From Dactylis glomerata (Eukaryota > Streptophyta > Magnoliopsida > Poales > Poaceae), in the NCBI GenBank assembly GCA_007115705.1, contig QXEO01000431.1:1426001-1490000 (forward strand): DNA of 64,000 bases. The letters run 5' to 3'. Under the pieces are notes generated by a model that made no database searches, had not been told where the DNA came from, and was given only the letters and a program-made list of their open reading frames with translations. The position numbers and the translations under genes are program-made. Each line of letters begins with the position of its first letter. The first letter of the stretch is position 1. Shown piece after piece: positions 1 through 10,678 of this stretch.

Positions 1-651
1 TCATTTTTGTATGGAAGATAGTAAGAACCCCATTGCCAGTCGTTGACAAAGACAACCACCTCTCAAAACCAATTTTTATCTCTCTGTTTTACAAATGAAA
101 AGCTCTAGCACATGTTTAATCACTGCTTCCCTCTGCGAAGGGCCTTTCTTTTACTTTTATGTTGAGTCACCACCTTCTACCTTTATGCACCATTAAGAGA
201 GCATAGTTGTCATTCTGAGTATAATGTGCATTGTCCTAAAGTTTATCATTGATTGATTCATGAATATGGTTTCACTTGTTCTTAAATTACTTGTATCTAG
301 TCGCCCTCTTAAACTTGAAGGTGTCCTATGCATTTATGTTTTGCTCTCTTTTAAGGACAAGCTGAAAACCACTTGTATGTTTTTCCTTATGATTCGAACA
401 CACGTTTGACTTTCATTGTTTCATTATTCATGATCTTTTATTTATGTTCATTTTCATGTTATAACATGGTTGCCAAGTTTCTATTGTCAAGATTATGTCT
501 TTCATGCCTATGTTTTAAGTTCTTATGATCCCAGCTCACAAATGCTTTCATATATGATCAAGATTGTGTAGGTGCATGTCACCTCAAAAATTATTTCTTT
601 TGTTATCACTTACCTACTCGAGGACGAGCAGGAGTTAAGCTTGGGGATGCT
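1..651 (+). mobile_element. 3' internal part of a Gypsy-type LTR retrotransposon
   Basis: This stretch has no long ORF and ends in a purine-rich tract (AAGCTTGGGGATGC, about 637-650) directly before the TG of an LTR. That is the layout of the non-coding region between pol and the 3' LTR. The coding part and the 5' LTR lie left of the window. I cannot assign a family name with confidence. Confidence 0.7.
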
Positions 652-2195
652 TGATACGTCTCAAACGTATCTATAATTTTTGATGCTCCATGCTTGTTTT
701 TGCACCATTTGCCTTGTGTTTTGTTACACTTCGTGGCGTTTTTATGCGATTTCCGGAACTAACCTATTGACGAGATGCCACAGTGCCAGTTCCCTGTTTT
801 CTGCTGTTTTTGTGTTTCAGAAAAGCTACATAGGAAATATTCTCGGAATTAGACGAAACAAAAGCCAGAAGTCTTATTTTTCCCGGAAGCTTCCCGAAGA
901 CTGAAAGAGAGCCGAAGAGGGGCCAGAGGCCGCCCTCACACATAGATGGCGCGGCCCAGGCCCTGGCCGCGCCACCCTGGTGTGAGGAGCCCCTGGCTGT
1001 CCCCTGACAACGCCCCTTCGCCTATAAGAAGCCTCGGGACGGAAAACCCTAAGGGAGTCGACGTTTTTCCCAGAACAGTTCCGCAGCTCCGCCGCCGTCG
1101 AAGCCAAATTTTGGAGGACAGAAGTCTCTGTTCTGGCACCCTGCCAGGACGAGGAAGTGCCCCCGGAGCCATCTCCATCGGTCTCCATCGCCGTCTCCGC
1201 CGTCTCCATCGACCTCACCGTCATCTCCATCAACCTTGCTGTCTCCTATGATGAGGAGGGAGTAGTTCATCCCCGGGGCTGAGGGCTCTACCGGTAGCTA
1301 TGTGGTTCACCTCTCTCTCCCATGATGTGATCTTTATGTGATCGTGAGCTTTGTATCATGTTAAATAAGTAGATGTTATTATTCAGATATTATGTGTACT
1401 CTAGTGGTGTTATTAAAGTAATCTATTCCTCCTGCCATGGTGTAACGGTGACAGTGCGTGCATCATGGTGGTACTTGGTCTAGGCTACGATTGTGATCTC
1501 TTATGGATTATGAGAATAATTATCACTATGATAGTATTGAAGTGATCTTTTCCTCCTTTCATGGTGTAATGTTGACACTGTGTGCACCGTGTTAGTACTT
1601 GGTCTAAGTTGCAATAATATCTATCTTGAGTTGTGATCTGATTTGGATATCTCTATGAGTGGTGTTTGTCAAGTACTTGATGAACTTTAAGGGGTGCTTC
1701 TGTAGCCAGTACGCAATGATTAGTGTTATTCAATAGGAGAGTAATTCAGAGTACCATAATGAAGAGAAGTTATCTATTTGTTCAATTATGTTATATTTGT
1801 TGGCAGTGTGTCTACTAGTGAAAGTATGATCCCTAAGCCTTGTTTCCAAGCATTGCACACCGTTTACTTGCTGTTTTGTTACTTGTTTGCTCGCAGTGAT
1901 TTTTATTCCAGATTGTATTTACTACTTATAATCATCACTACCGCTTGTATTTCACTATCTCTTCGCCGAACTAGTGCACATATACATCTGACAAGTGTAT
2001 TGGGTGTGTTGGGGACACAAGAGACTTTCTGTATCGTAATTGTAGGGTTGTTTGAGAGGGATAGCTTTGACCTCTTCCTCCCTGAGTTCGATAAACCTTG
2101 GGTGATCCACTTAAGGGAAACTTGCTGCTGCTCTACAAACCTCTGCACTTGGAGGCCCAACAAGTGTCTACAAGAATAGAAGTGCGTAGACATCA
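652..2195 (+). repeat. 3' LTR of the Gypsy-type element
   Basis: The LTR starts TGATACGTCT and ends GTAGACATCA, giving the expected TG...CA boundaries and about 1.54 kb. A GC-rich leader lies near 940-1250 and a TATA-like CCTATAAG lies at about 1021, so the promoter reads on the + strand. The following 5 bp (AGTAC, 2196-2200) should be the target duplication; its partner is outside the window. ORFs inside it are shadows. Confidence 0.75.
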
Positions 2196-2830
2196 AGTAC
2201 TCATACATATACGGTGAACATTGATTTCTTCCAGATCTCCAATTTAGCCGAGATTGCGGAAGTAGATCGGTTTGGCTCAGATCTGGAATTCCCGCAGCAC
2301 GACGGCGTGCAACAGTGGACTTCACCTTCACTCCTACGCAGCCCTTCGGGGAGCCACACGGGAGGGAGAGCTAGAGAGAGAGAGAGGTGAGGCGCACAGG
2401 AGAGGAGAGCTCCAGGCTCCTAGGATTTTGTGTGCTCTCCTCCTCCCCTTGAGGCCTCTTTATATAGGGGGAGGGGGCAACCTTGCCCCTCCACCAAGGC
2501 ACCCAAGGGGTGGCCAAGGTGGGGCCAAGGGGGCCGGCGGCCAGCCCTAGGACGACCCCACCAGGCCTTATCCAATAAGGGGGGCGCCTAGGGCCTTAAT
2601 GGGCTTCCCTTCGGAAGGGCCCATTAAGGTGCGCTGATTTTTATTAATTAAATAAATAGATCCATTTAATATTAATTCAACTAATTAATATTAATTACTA
2701 ATTATTTAATCCCCGTTGCTCCGAAACCCTCTGAACAACTTTTGGAGCAACGTGGAACCTTTCCGACTCTCTCTTATCAATACTCCGATAATTCCGAATA
2801 TACTAAAACTATCTGAAAACATCATCAAAA
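2196..2830 (-). mobile_element. Remnant of an older LTR, minus orientation
   Basis: Read on the minus strand this has the shape of a retrotransposon LTR promoter: GC-rich inverted patches, a TATA box (CCTATATAAAGAGG, near 2455-2468) and a GC- and CT-rich leader reading toward 2196. It stops exactly where the 652-2195 LTR begins, so the younger element probably inserted into it. The outer boundary near 2830 is uncertain. Confidence 0.45.
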
Positions 2831-3452
2831 CAAACTGGTTAGAATGGAAGCTGAAATTGTGTTAACATGATGAAAGTCAAATTTCAGTTGAATTCTTTTA
2901 TAGTTTCATAGCAACGCACGGGATATTTGCTATGGAAATTAGCTATAAGAAATTATATATAAAGCTTGAATCACCGTACAGAATATAGGTGTGTAGCTAC
3001 TCATGTAAGCATCAAATCCACTCTCTGCACCCCGAAAGCCAAAAACGCCATGTCCAACTATGCACCTATATTTACAAGCCAAGTAATATTGGACCAACCA
3101 AAAAGTTAACTATGTACACCTTCGATCGCTTTGTCCTTCTACTTTAACCTTCGTAGACGTTCGATCAATCGAAATCCATACTAGATGACGACTTATAAAT
3201 ACAAGCACAATATCCATATGTTACAACGGGTCAACAAATAATTAATTGTTGTTGCAAAATAGTAATTTTGTGGTAATAATTAGATTTTTTCTGAATTGGA
3301 GGCATTGCGGTCTTCAGGTTTTCTTTGAGAATTTGTGACATATCGTAGCGTCATGCTGGACTTTATTTTATCCCGTCCAACGACACTGTTCCGATAATGA
3401 ACCGACCAACCAGATTCACACGTGGGACATATCTAGCAAGTTCTCGACTGGT
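2831..3452. other. Intergenic stretch with a possible degenerate Helitron end
   Basis: No gene is visible. A GCAACGCACGGG motif followed by ATATTTGCTAT (about 2911-2933) resembles a grass Helitron 3' end with the final CTAG mutated. The remainder is AT-rich. A short GT microsatellite at 3451-3460 is where the composite Copia inserted. Confidence 0.4.
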
Positions 3453-3457
3453 GTGTG

Positions 3458-3777
3458 TGTTATAAAAGCGATAGGCAATAACGAAGAACGAAAAAGAAAT
3501 CACAGCACGGAGACACAAGATTTTAACGTGGAAAACCCTCTCCAACAAAGAGAGGTAAAAACCACGGGCGCCAGCCAGCAAAACTTCACTATATCGGGTG
3601 TATGTTTACAAACGCCGTGGGCTATCTTATGATGCGATAAACCCTAGCCGGCGGCTTACAAGAAGTATATATAGACGGTGGCAACGATCCACTCGGCCCA
3701 AGCCTCCCGGCGACGGGCCTCGCTCCGCTCGTCAGAAGTTGGCCTCTACTTTATAGAATTTGGATCAGAATATAACA
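3458..3777 (-). repeat. 3' LTR of the Copia element (320 bp)
   Basis: The LTR is bounded by the 7-bp inverted repeat TGTTATA...TATAACA. A candidate polypurine tract (minus-strand AAGGTGGAGTT) lies at 3778-3788. It appears identical to the copy at 7956-8275. Confidence 0.9.
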
Positions 3778-3872
3778 AACTCCACCTTGAGACAAATTCC
3801 TTGTAGCATGAACTTCAACAATCTCCTGAACAAATAAAGAAAACACTTGCTGGCGCCAAACAGCCACTTGGG

Positions 3873-6800
3873 CTAAACAGTTATACCAACTAAGCTTGAG
3901 CAAAGCTCAAACTTAGCAATAGGAACAGGCTTTGTCATCATATCAGCAGGATTATCATGAGTACTAATCTTGCATACCTGCAGTTTACCTTGTGCAACCA
4001 CGTGGCGAACATAGTGGTACTTAATATCAATGTGCTTTGTCCTCTCATGGAACATCTGATCTTTAGTAAGATAAATAGCACTTTGACTGTCACAAAATAA
4101 CTTAATGCAAGAATCATCTCCACAAAGCTCAGCAAACAGACCTTTCAGCCAAACAGCCTCTTTACATGCTTCATTGATAGCCATGTACTCAGCCTCAGTT
4201 GTAGATTGTGCTGGAACATCCTGCAAGGTAGCCCTCCAGCTAACAGCACATCCACCAACAGTAAACACATAACCTGTGAGGGACCTCCTCTTATCCAAGT
4301 CGGCAGCATAATCTGAATCCACATAGCCTACGAGTCCCCCACCAGTCCTGCCAAACTTCAAACAAGCTTTAGATGTGCCGCGAAGGTACCTGAAAATCCA
4401 CTGAACAGCATTCCAATGTTCTTTACCAGGATTAGCCATGTATCGACTGACTAAACTCATAGCATGTGACAGATCAGGCCGGGAACAAACCATGGCATAC
4501 ATCAAGGAACCAACAGCACTAGAATAAGGAACTCGTGATATGTACTCAATATCATCTTCAGAAGTAGGACATTGCAAAGCTGACAACTTGAAGTGAGAAG
4601 CAATAGGTGTACTAACAAACTTTGCATCATGCATATTAAAACGATGAAGAACTTTCTCAATGTATTTTTCTTGACTAAGAAATAGCAAACTAGACTTTCT
4701 GTCCCTCTTAATTTCCATGCCTAGTATTTTCTTAGCAGGACCAAGATCCTTCATCTCAAACTCACTACTTAATTGAGCCTTTAAAGTAGTGATCTCTTTC
4801 ATGCTCTTGGCAACAATCAACATATCATCAACATATAGCAGCAAATAAATAGGTGATCCATTAACAAACTTGATGTACACACAGCTATCATACTGAGATC
4901 TCTTAAAACCATGTGTTAGCATAAATGAATCAAACCTTTTATACCATTGTCGTGGCGACTGTTTCAGACCATAAAGGGACCTCTTCAACTTGCAAACAAG
5001 ATCCTCTTTACCAGGCACAACAAAACCTTCAGGCTGGTCCATGTATATCTCCTCCTCCAACTCGCCATGCAGAAAAGCAGTCTTAACATCTAGCTGCTCA
5101 AGCTCAAGATCATGCATAGCAACAATACCAAAGAAAGCACGAATAGAAGTATGCTTCACAACTGGGGAGAAAACATCAGTATAATCAACACCTGGAATCT
5201 GACTGAAACCTTTTGCTACTAACCTTGCCTTAAATCTTGGAGGCTCATTAGAAGATAAACCTTCCTTCCTTTTAAATATCCACTTGCAGCGGACAGCCTT
5301 CTTTTGTTTAGGCAAGCGCACAACATCCCATGTGCCATTTTTCTTAAGCGATTGCATCTCTTCTTGCATCGCACCTAGCCACTTTTCCTTATCAACCGAA
5401 GCAATGGCTTCAGTGTATGTAGCTGGTTCAACATCATGCTCCACCTGTTCAGCACAACTCAAAGCATAATGAACAATATCACACTCTTCAATTAAACGAT
5501 TAGGAGGTGCAATATTTCTCTTAGGACGGTTAGCTGCAATAGACCGTGATGGCTGCTGAACAATGGGCGGTGAAGGTGGAACATAAACATTATCATTATT
5601 GGTTTCAGGAACCACATTTTCGTTCTCCTTTGCGTGCTCCACCTGCACGCCAATTCTCTGTTGCTCATCATCAGAAACATTAGGAGAATCAATAGCATCA
5701 GAAATATCAGTAGACGGACTATCATAAAACATAACCGCCTCATTAAAAATGACATTCCTGCTCAACAAAACTTTCTTGGTTTCAGGATTCCATAATTTAT
5801 ATGCCTTAACTCCTAAACCATAACCAAGGAAGATACACTTAACAGCCCTTGGCTCTAACTTTCCATTATCAACGTGAGCATAAGCAGTGCAACCAAAAAC
5901 TCTCAACTCAGAATAATCAGCTGGTGAACCAGACCATACCTCAATGGGAGTTTTCTTATCAAGTGGAACGGAAGGTGACCTGTTGATGAGATAGCATGCG
6001 GTGGAGGCTGCTTCAGCCCAAAAACGTCTATGCATCTTTGCATTAGACAACATGCAGCGAGCCCTCGAAATAATGGTCATGTTCATGCGTTCAGCCACGC
6101 CATTCTGCTGAGGGGTATATGGGATGGTGTGATGTCTTACCATTCCATCGTTGCTGCAAAACTCATCAAATTCATTTGAACAAAATTCCATACCATTATC
6201 AGTACGGAGTATCTTAACCTTCCTTTCAGTTTGTGTTTCTACCATAACTTTCCACTTCTTAAAAGCAGCAAAAACATCAGATTTATGTTTCAGAAAATAT
6301 GGCCACACTTTTCTTGAGTAATCATCAATAATAGTAAGCATGTAATTAGCACCACCATTAGAAGTTCTACGGGACGGACCCCAAACATCAGCATGCACAT
6401 AATCTAAAATGCCTTTGGTGGTATGAACGGAAGCATTGAATTTAACTCTTTTATGCTTACCAAAAATGCAATGCTCACAGAACTCAAACTTACTCAAGTC
6501 GCAACCATCAATTAGCTCTCTCTTCGCCAATTCTGCCATGCCAAGCTCACTCATATGTCCAAGACGCTTATGCCAAAGGTTAGTCTTACTAGAATCATCA
6601 GAACTAACGGCAGCAGCAATACCAGGCAAAGTGCTACCTCTAAGGACATATAATTTTGCAGAATTCATATCACCGATCATAACAATGAGAGAACCTGATG
6701 ATACCTTCAGACGTTTGTCCCCACCTTTGTACTTGTACCCGTCACAATCCAGGGTACTAAGAGAGATCAAATTCCTCGCCATGGAGGGTATGTGTTTCAC

Positions 6801-7913
6801 TCCAGTCAACGTGCGTGTCATCCCATCATGGGTCTTGATCTGAACAGAACCAACGCCAACAATGTCGCACTGGTTGTCATTTCCCACACGCACAAAATCT
6901 CCAGTCTGCACAGACTCATAAGAACTGAACCAATCCTTGTTACAGCAAATATGAAACGAACATGCGGTATCAGGAATCCATTCATCATCACGTGAAACAC
7001 ATGCAGCAAAAACAGCTAAGCAATCACCATCAGAACTATCGCTACCAGCAACAACAGCAGCCTCACCTTTACCCGAGGCTACGGCAACCTTACCATTACC
7101 ATCATTGTTTTTCGTTTGGTAAGTTCCGTTTCTTTTCTCCTTGTTCTGCAACTTCCAACAATCATCAATATTGTGGCTAGGTTTCTTACAATACCTGCAG
7201 AACTTGTCACGTCCCTTGGACTTTGAGCGACCTCTGTCGGCCTTACTCTTATCTCTGTTGTTGTGGTGGTGGTAGTTGTCTCGCTGCTCAGGCCTGCCTC
7301 GGACCTCTAACGCCTCCGCCTTGGAGGACGAACTTTCAGCCTGCACCATAGATTTCATCTTCTCCCTTTGATGGAGAGCCTCATAAATTTCGGTGAGGGT
7401 TAGTGTATCACGACTTATACATATGGTGTCACGAAAATTCGTAAAGGAACTAGGCAATGAGACTAACAGAAGAAGTGCTAGATCTTCATCCTCATATTTT
7501 ACCTCCATGGACAGTAAATCTGAAACGATCTCTCTGAAGATCGATAGGTGATTCATCACGGACTGACCTTCCTGCAGCTTGTGCTGGAACAGCTTCATCT
7601 TCACTTGCAACCTACTGGTTAGATCCTTTGACATACAGATCGATTCCAGTTTCAACCACAGGGCCGCTGCAGATTTCTCTTGCAACACTTCCTGCAAAAT
7701 ATTATTGGATAGATGAAGTTGAATCAAAGACAAAGCCTTACGGTCTTTCCGCTTTTCTTCCTCTGTCCATGACGCAACCGGTTTCTTTCCGAAACCATCG
7801 AGCGCATCATCGAGATCTGAAGTTTGGGCGAGGATCGCCCTCATCTTCACTTGCCACAGGGAGAACCTTGTGGTGTAATCCAGCTGTGGCAGATCGAACT
7901 TCAAGGACGCCAT
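3873..7913 (-). CDS. Copia gag-pol polyprotein, intact
   Basis: An uninterrupted 1346-residue polyprotein for Copia retrotransposition. Domain order: UBN2-type gag (about 1-200); a CCHC zinc knuckle (C-RY-C-KKPS-H-NIDD-C, near 240); an aspartic protease with an unusual D-T-A-C active site in place of D-S-G-A (near 315); the HHCC integrase zinc region (RLGHM...C..C, near 450-490); the integrase core with D, D and E acidic residues; reverse transcriptase with the YVDD catalytic box; and RNase H with D-S-D, E and D residues near the C-terminus. Protease before integrase before RT is diagnostic of Ty1/Copia. The ATG lies 43 bp inside the PBS. With apparently identical LTRs and no stop codons it could still be active, but activity is not shown by sequence alone. 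Confidence 0.93.
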   Translation of the reverse strand: MASLKFDLPQLDYTTRFSLWQVKMRAILAQTSDLDDALDGFGKKPVASWTEEEKRKDRKALSLIQLHLSNNILQEVLQEKSAAALWLKLESICMSKDLTSRLQVKMKLFQHKLQEGQSVMNHLSIFREIVSDLLSMEVKYEDEDLALLLLVSLPSSFTNFRDTICISRDTLTLTEIYEALHQREKMKSMVQAESSSSKAEALEVRGRPEQRDNYHHHNNRDKSKADRGRSKSKGRDKFCRYCKKPSHNIDDCWKLQNKEKRNGTYQTKNNDGNGKVAVASGKGEAAVVAGSDSSDGDCLAVFAACVSRDDEWIPDTACSFHICCNKDWFSSYESVQTGDFVRVGNDNQCDIVGVGSVQIKTHDGMTRTLTGVKHIPSMARNLISLSTLDCDGYKYKGGDKRLKVSSGSLIVMIGDMNSAKLYVLRGSTLPGIAAAVSSDDSSKTNLWHKRLGHMSELGMAELAKRELIDGCDLSKFEFCEHCIFGKHKRVKFNASVHTTKGILDYVHADVWGPSRRTSNGGANYMLTIIDDYSRKVWPYFLKHKSDVFAAFKKWKVMVETQTERKVKILRTDNGMEFCSNEFDEFCSNDGMVRHHTIPYTPQQNGVAERMNMTIISRARCMLSNAKMHRRFWAEAASTACYLINRSPSVPLDKKTPIEVWSGSPADYSELRVFGCTAYAHVDNGKLEPRAVKCIFLGYGLGVKAYKLWNPETKKVLLSRNVIFNEAVMFYDSPSTDISDAIDSPNVSDDEQQRIGVQVEHAKENENVVPETNNDNVYVPPSPPIVQQPSRSIAANRPKRNIAPPNRLIEECDIVHYALSCAEQVEHDVEPATYTEAIASVDKEKWLGAMQEEMQSLKKNGTWDVVRLPKQKKAVRCKWIFKRKEGLSSNEPPRFKARLVAKGFSQIPGVDYTDVFSPVVKHTSIRAFFGIVAMHDLELEQLDVKTAFLHGELEEEIYMDQPEGFVVPGKEDLVCKLKRSLYGLKQSPRQWYKRFDSFMLTHGFKRSQYDSCVYIKFVNGSPIYLLLYVDDMLIVAKSMKEITTLKAQLSSEFEMKDLGPAKKILGMEIKRDRKSSLLFLSQEKYIEKVLHRFNMHDAKFVSTPIASHFKLSALQCPTSEDDIEYISRVPYSSAVGSLMYAMVCSRPDLSHAMSLVSRYMANPGKEHWNAVQWIFRYLRGTSKACLKFGRTGGGLVGYVDSDYAADLDKRRSLTGYVFTVGGCAVSWRATLQDVPAQSTTEAEYMAINEACKEAVWLKGLFAELCGDDSCIKLFCDSQSAIYLTKDQMFHERTKHIDIKYHYVRHVVAQGKLQVCKISTHDNPADMMTKPVPIAKFELCSSLVGITV

Positions 7914-7940
7914 CTCGCAAACCCTAGATTAGAAACCTGG

Positions 7941-7953
7941 GGCTCTGATACCA
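7941..7953 (-). other. Primer binding site (initiator Met tRNA)
   Basis: The minus strand reads TGGTATCAGAGCC, complementary to the 3' end of initiator tRNA-Met, two bases from the 5' LTR end. This is the standard Copia priming site and fixes the element orientation. Confidence 0.9.
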
Positions 7954-7955
7954 CT

Positions 7956-8275
7956 TGTTATAAAAGCGATAGGCAATAACGAAGAACGAAAAAGAAATCA
8001 CAGCACGGAGACACAAGATTTTAACGTGGAAAACCCTCTCCAACAAAGAGAGGTAAAAACCACGGGCGCCAGCCAGCAAAACTTCACTATATCGGGTGTA
8101 TGTTTACAAACGCCGTGGGCTATCTTATGATGCGATAAACCCTAGCCGGCGGCTTACAAGAAGTATATATAGACGGTGGCAACGATCCACTCGGCCCAAG
8201 CCTCCCGGCGACGGGCCTCGCTCCGCTCGTCAGAAGTTGGCCTCTACTTTATAGAATTTGGATCAGAATATAACA
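7956..8275 (-). repeat. Shared middle LTR (5' LTR of the intact unit)
   Basis: This 320-bp LTR is the 5' LTR of the intact unit and the 3' LTR of the truncated one. A TATATATA box lies at 8164-8171 and would drive minus-strand transcription of gag-pol. Confidence 0.88.
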
Positions 8276-8370
8276 AACTCCACCTTGAGACAAATTCCTT
8301 GTAGCATGAACTTCAACAATCTCCTGAACAAATAAAGAAAACACTTGCTGGCGCCAAACAGCCACTTGGG

Positions 8371-9668
8371 CTAAACAGTTATACCAACTAAGCTTGAGCA
8401 AAGCTCAAACTTAGCAATAGGAACAGGCTTTGTCATCATATCAGCAGGATTATCATGAGTACTAATCTTGCATACCTGCAGTTTACCTTGTGCAACCACG
8501 TGGCGAACATAGTGGTACTTAATATCAATGTGCTTTGTCCTCTCATGGAACATCTGATCTTTAGTAAGATAAATAGCACTTTGACTGTCACAAAATAACT
8601 TAATGCAAGAATCATCTCCACAAAGCTCAGCAAACAGACCTTTCAGCCAAACAGCCTCTTTACATGCTTCATTGATAGCCATGTACTCAGCCTCAGTTGT
8701 AGATTGTGCTGGAACATCCTGCAAGGTAGCCCTCCAGCTAACAGCACATCCACCAACAGTAAACACATAACCTGTGAGGGACCTCCTCTTATCCAAGTCG
8801 GCAGCATAATCTGAATCCACATAGCCTACGAGTCCCCCACCAGTCCTGCCAAACTTCAAACAAGCTTTAGATGTGCCGCGAAGGTACCTGAAAATCCACT
8901 GAACAGCATTCCAATGTTCTTTACCAGGATTAGCCATGTATCGACTGACTAAACTCATAGCATGTGACAGATCAGGCCGGGAACAAACCATGGCATACAT
9001 CAAGGAACCAACAGCACTAGAATAAGGAACTCGTGATATGTACTCAATATCATCTTCAGAAGTAGGACATTGCAAAGCTGACAACTTGAAGTGAGAAGCA
9101 ATAGGTGTACTAACAAACTTTGCATCATGCATATTAAAACGATGAAGAACTTTCTCAATGTATTTTTCTTGACTAAGAAATAGCAAACTAGACTTTCTGT
9201 CCCTCTTAATTTCCATGCCTAGTATTTTCTTAGCAGGACCAAGATCCTTCATCTCAAACTCACTACTTAATTGAGCCTTTAAAGTAGTGATCTCTTTCAT
9301 GCTCTTGGCAACAATCAACATATCATCAACATATAGCAGCAAATAAATAGGTGATCCATTAACAAACTTGATGTACACACAGCTATCATACTGAGATCTC
9401 TTAAAACCATGTGTTAGCATAAATGAATCAAACCTTTTATACCATTGTCGTGGCGACTGTTTCAGACCATAAAGGGACCTCTTCAACTTGCAAACAAGAT
9501 CCTCTTTACCAGGCACAACAAAACCTTCAGGCTGGTCCATGTATATCTCCTCCTCCAACTCGCCATGCAGAAAAGCAGTCTTAACATCTAGCTGCTCAAG
9601 CTCAAGATCATGCATAGCAACAATACCAAAGAAAGCACGAATAGAAGTATGCTTCACAACTGGGGAGA
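8371..9668 (-). pseudogene. Truncated Copia RT-RNase H copy
   Basis: This matches the C-terminal 427 residues of the neighbouring polyprotein without an amino-acid change, including the YVDD box and the whole RNase H. It starts abruptly in the RT domain just after the S-P-V-V-K motif. Gag, protease, integrase and the first part of RT are missing, as is a start codon, so it is a fragment. The breakpoint joins LTR sequence at 9670/9671. Confidence 0.9.
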
Positions 9669-9670
9669 AA

Positions 9671-9746
9671 GCCTCCCGGCGACGGGCCTCGCTCCGCTCG
9701 TCAGAAGTTGGCCTCTACTTTATAGAATTTGGATCAGAATATAACA
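9671..9746 (-). repeat. Truncated outer LTR (76 bp)
   Basis: It matches 3702-3777, that is the first 76 bp of the LTR in element orientation, and ends with TATAACA next to the GTGTG target duplication. Confidence 0.9.
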
Positions 9747-9751
9747 GTGTG

Positions 9752-10468
9752 GACGGGAGTTACTGCTGCCGAAACTCCGGGACCTTCTCCCATGTCGCCC
9801 TAGTCCAGCTGAGGAAGCCGCCGAGGAGCGATCTCCAAGAAGGTGACGACATCGCCTTCCTAGAAGGAGCCTTGCCAAAGAAATGGCAGGCGCGCCGAGC
9901 ATATATACTGATGCCCGCCACGCGCGTTGTTGGATCTCTCGAGAAAAAAATATACCCAAGATAAGGTCAAATAAATACAAAATTATCTGTCAAAATAATT
10001 ATAAGAAATCACAATCAACAAAAAAAAATAAAGTGCTGCTATGCTTCCAACGAATTTGCGTCTGATCTGCATCGGATGCATTTCTCCGTCGTTGGCTGCT
10101 TCAAACATAGGCAGTTCCCGCCGTTTGATGACAAGTATCGGACAAAAAGTCAGACATAAAACATCGTACGTGAATCAATTCCGATATTAATTTGATCTTA
10201 ACGTACTGTGTTTCCGACATGTCAAATTTCGGTGCCAAACTTCACTCAAGTGACTAGTGACTACCACTACTTTTTGTAACGCATGACCAATACTTGGTAG
10301 TTTTTTGAATTTTTTTTGCCAATCTTAATCGCCGAAACAAAAGCCACATTACCAAGCTCCGAGGAATTCCAATCCTCAAAAATTGCTATAAGAAGCCTTG
10401 AATCAAAACTAATCATATACTTTGGCGAGCATGACATCAAAGATTGTACTAGATCATCAAAATTGGAC
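9752..10468. other. Intergenic stretch, nothing recognised
   Basis: A GC-rich patch at about 9750-9900 is followed by AT-rich sequence. Short ORFs are present but I find no domain or exon signal I can support. Confidence 0.4.
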
Positions 10469-10678
10469 TTAATAGCATGAAACCACCATTTTAAAAATCA
10501 AATTTACCAAAAACCACCACTTTTGTGTTTTTTGGACACAAAACCACCACATTGGTCCAAGATTTGAGTCAAAAAGTGGTGGGTTTTGGCCAAATGTGGT
10601 GGTTTTCGGTCCAAAAAACACAAAGTGGTGGTTTTTGATAAATTTTTAATTTTTAAAGTGGTGGTTTTATGCTATTAA
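10469..10678. mobile_element. Foldback MITE, 210 bp
   Basis: The ends are inverted copies: TTAATAGCATGAAACCACCA at the left and its near-complement at the right (ending TGGTGGTTTTATGCTATTAA). The arms continue inward through repeated ACCACCA blocks, so most of the element can fold into one long hairpin. I could not identify a convincing target duplication, so the superfamily is open. Confidence 0.65.

Larger units (their letters stand above)
3458..9746 (-). mobile_element. Composite Copia retrotransposon sharing one LTR between two units
   Basis: Read on the minus strand the order is: 76 bp of a 5' LTR (9671-9746), a truncated internal region with only the RT/RNase H end (8276-9670), a full LTR (7956-8275), PBS, a complete gag-pol, and a full 3' LTR (3458-3777). 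Repeats are spaced exactly 4498 bp and look identical by eye. The whole block is flanked by GTGTG (3453-3457 and 9747-9751). The simplest origin is unequal recombination between LTRs giving a tandem element, followed by a deletion in the outer unit. Confidence 0.85.

Noticed and set aside
874..1270. Overlapping ORFs on both strands
   Set aside because: They lie in the GC-rich leader of a Gypsy LTR and match no protein family.
1903..2331. 142-residue minus-strand ORF
   Set aside because: It crosses the boundary between two different LTRs and has no domain.
3451..3460. GTGTG flanks as a chance microsatellite match only
   Set aside because: The repeat tract weakens the evidence, but the right copy at 9747 is not in a GT tract, so I kept the target-duplication reading.
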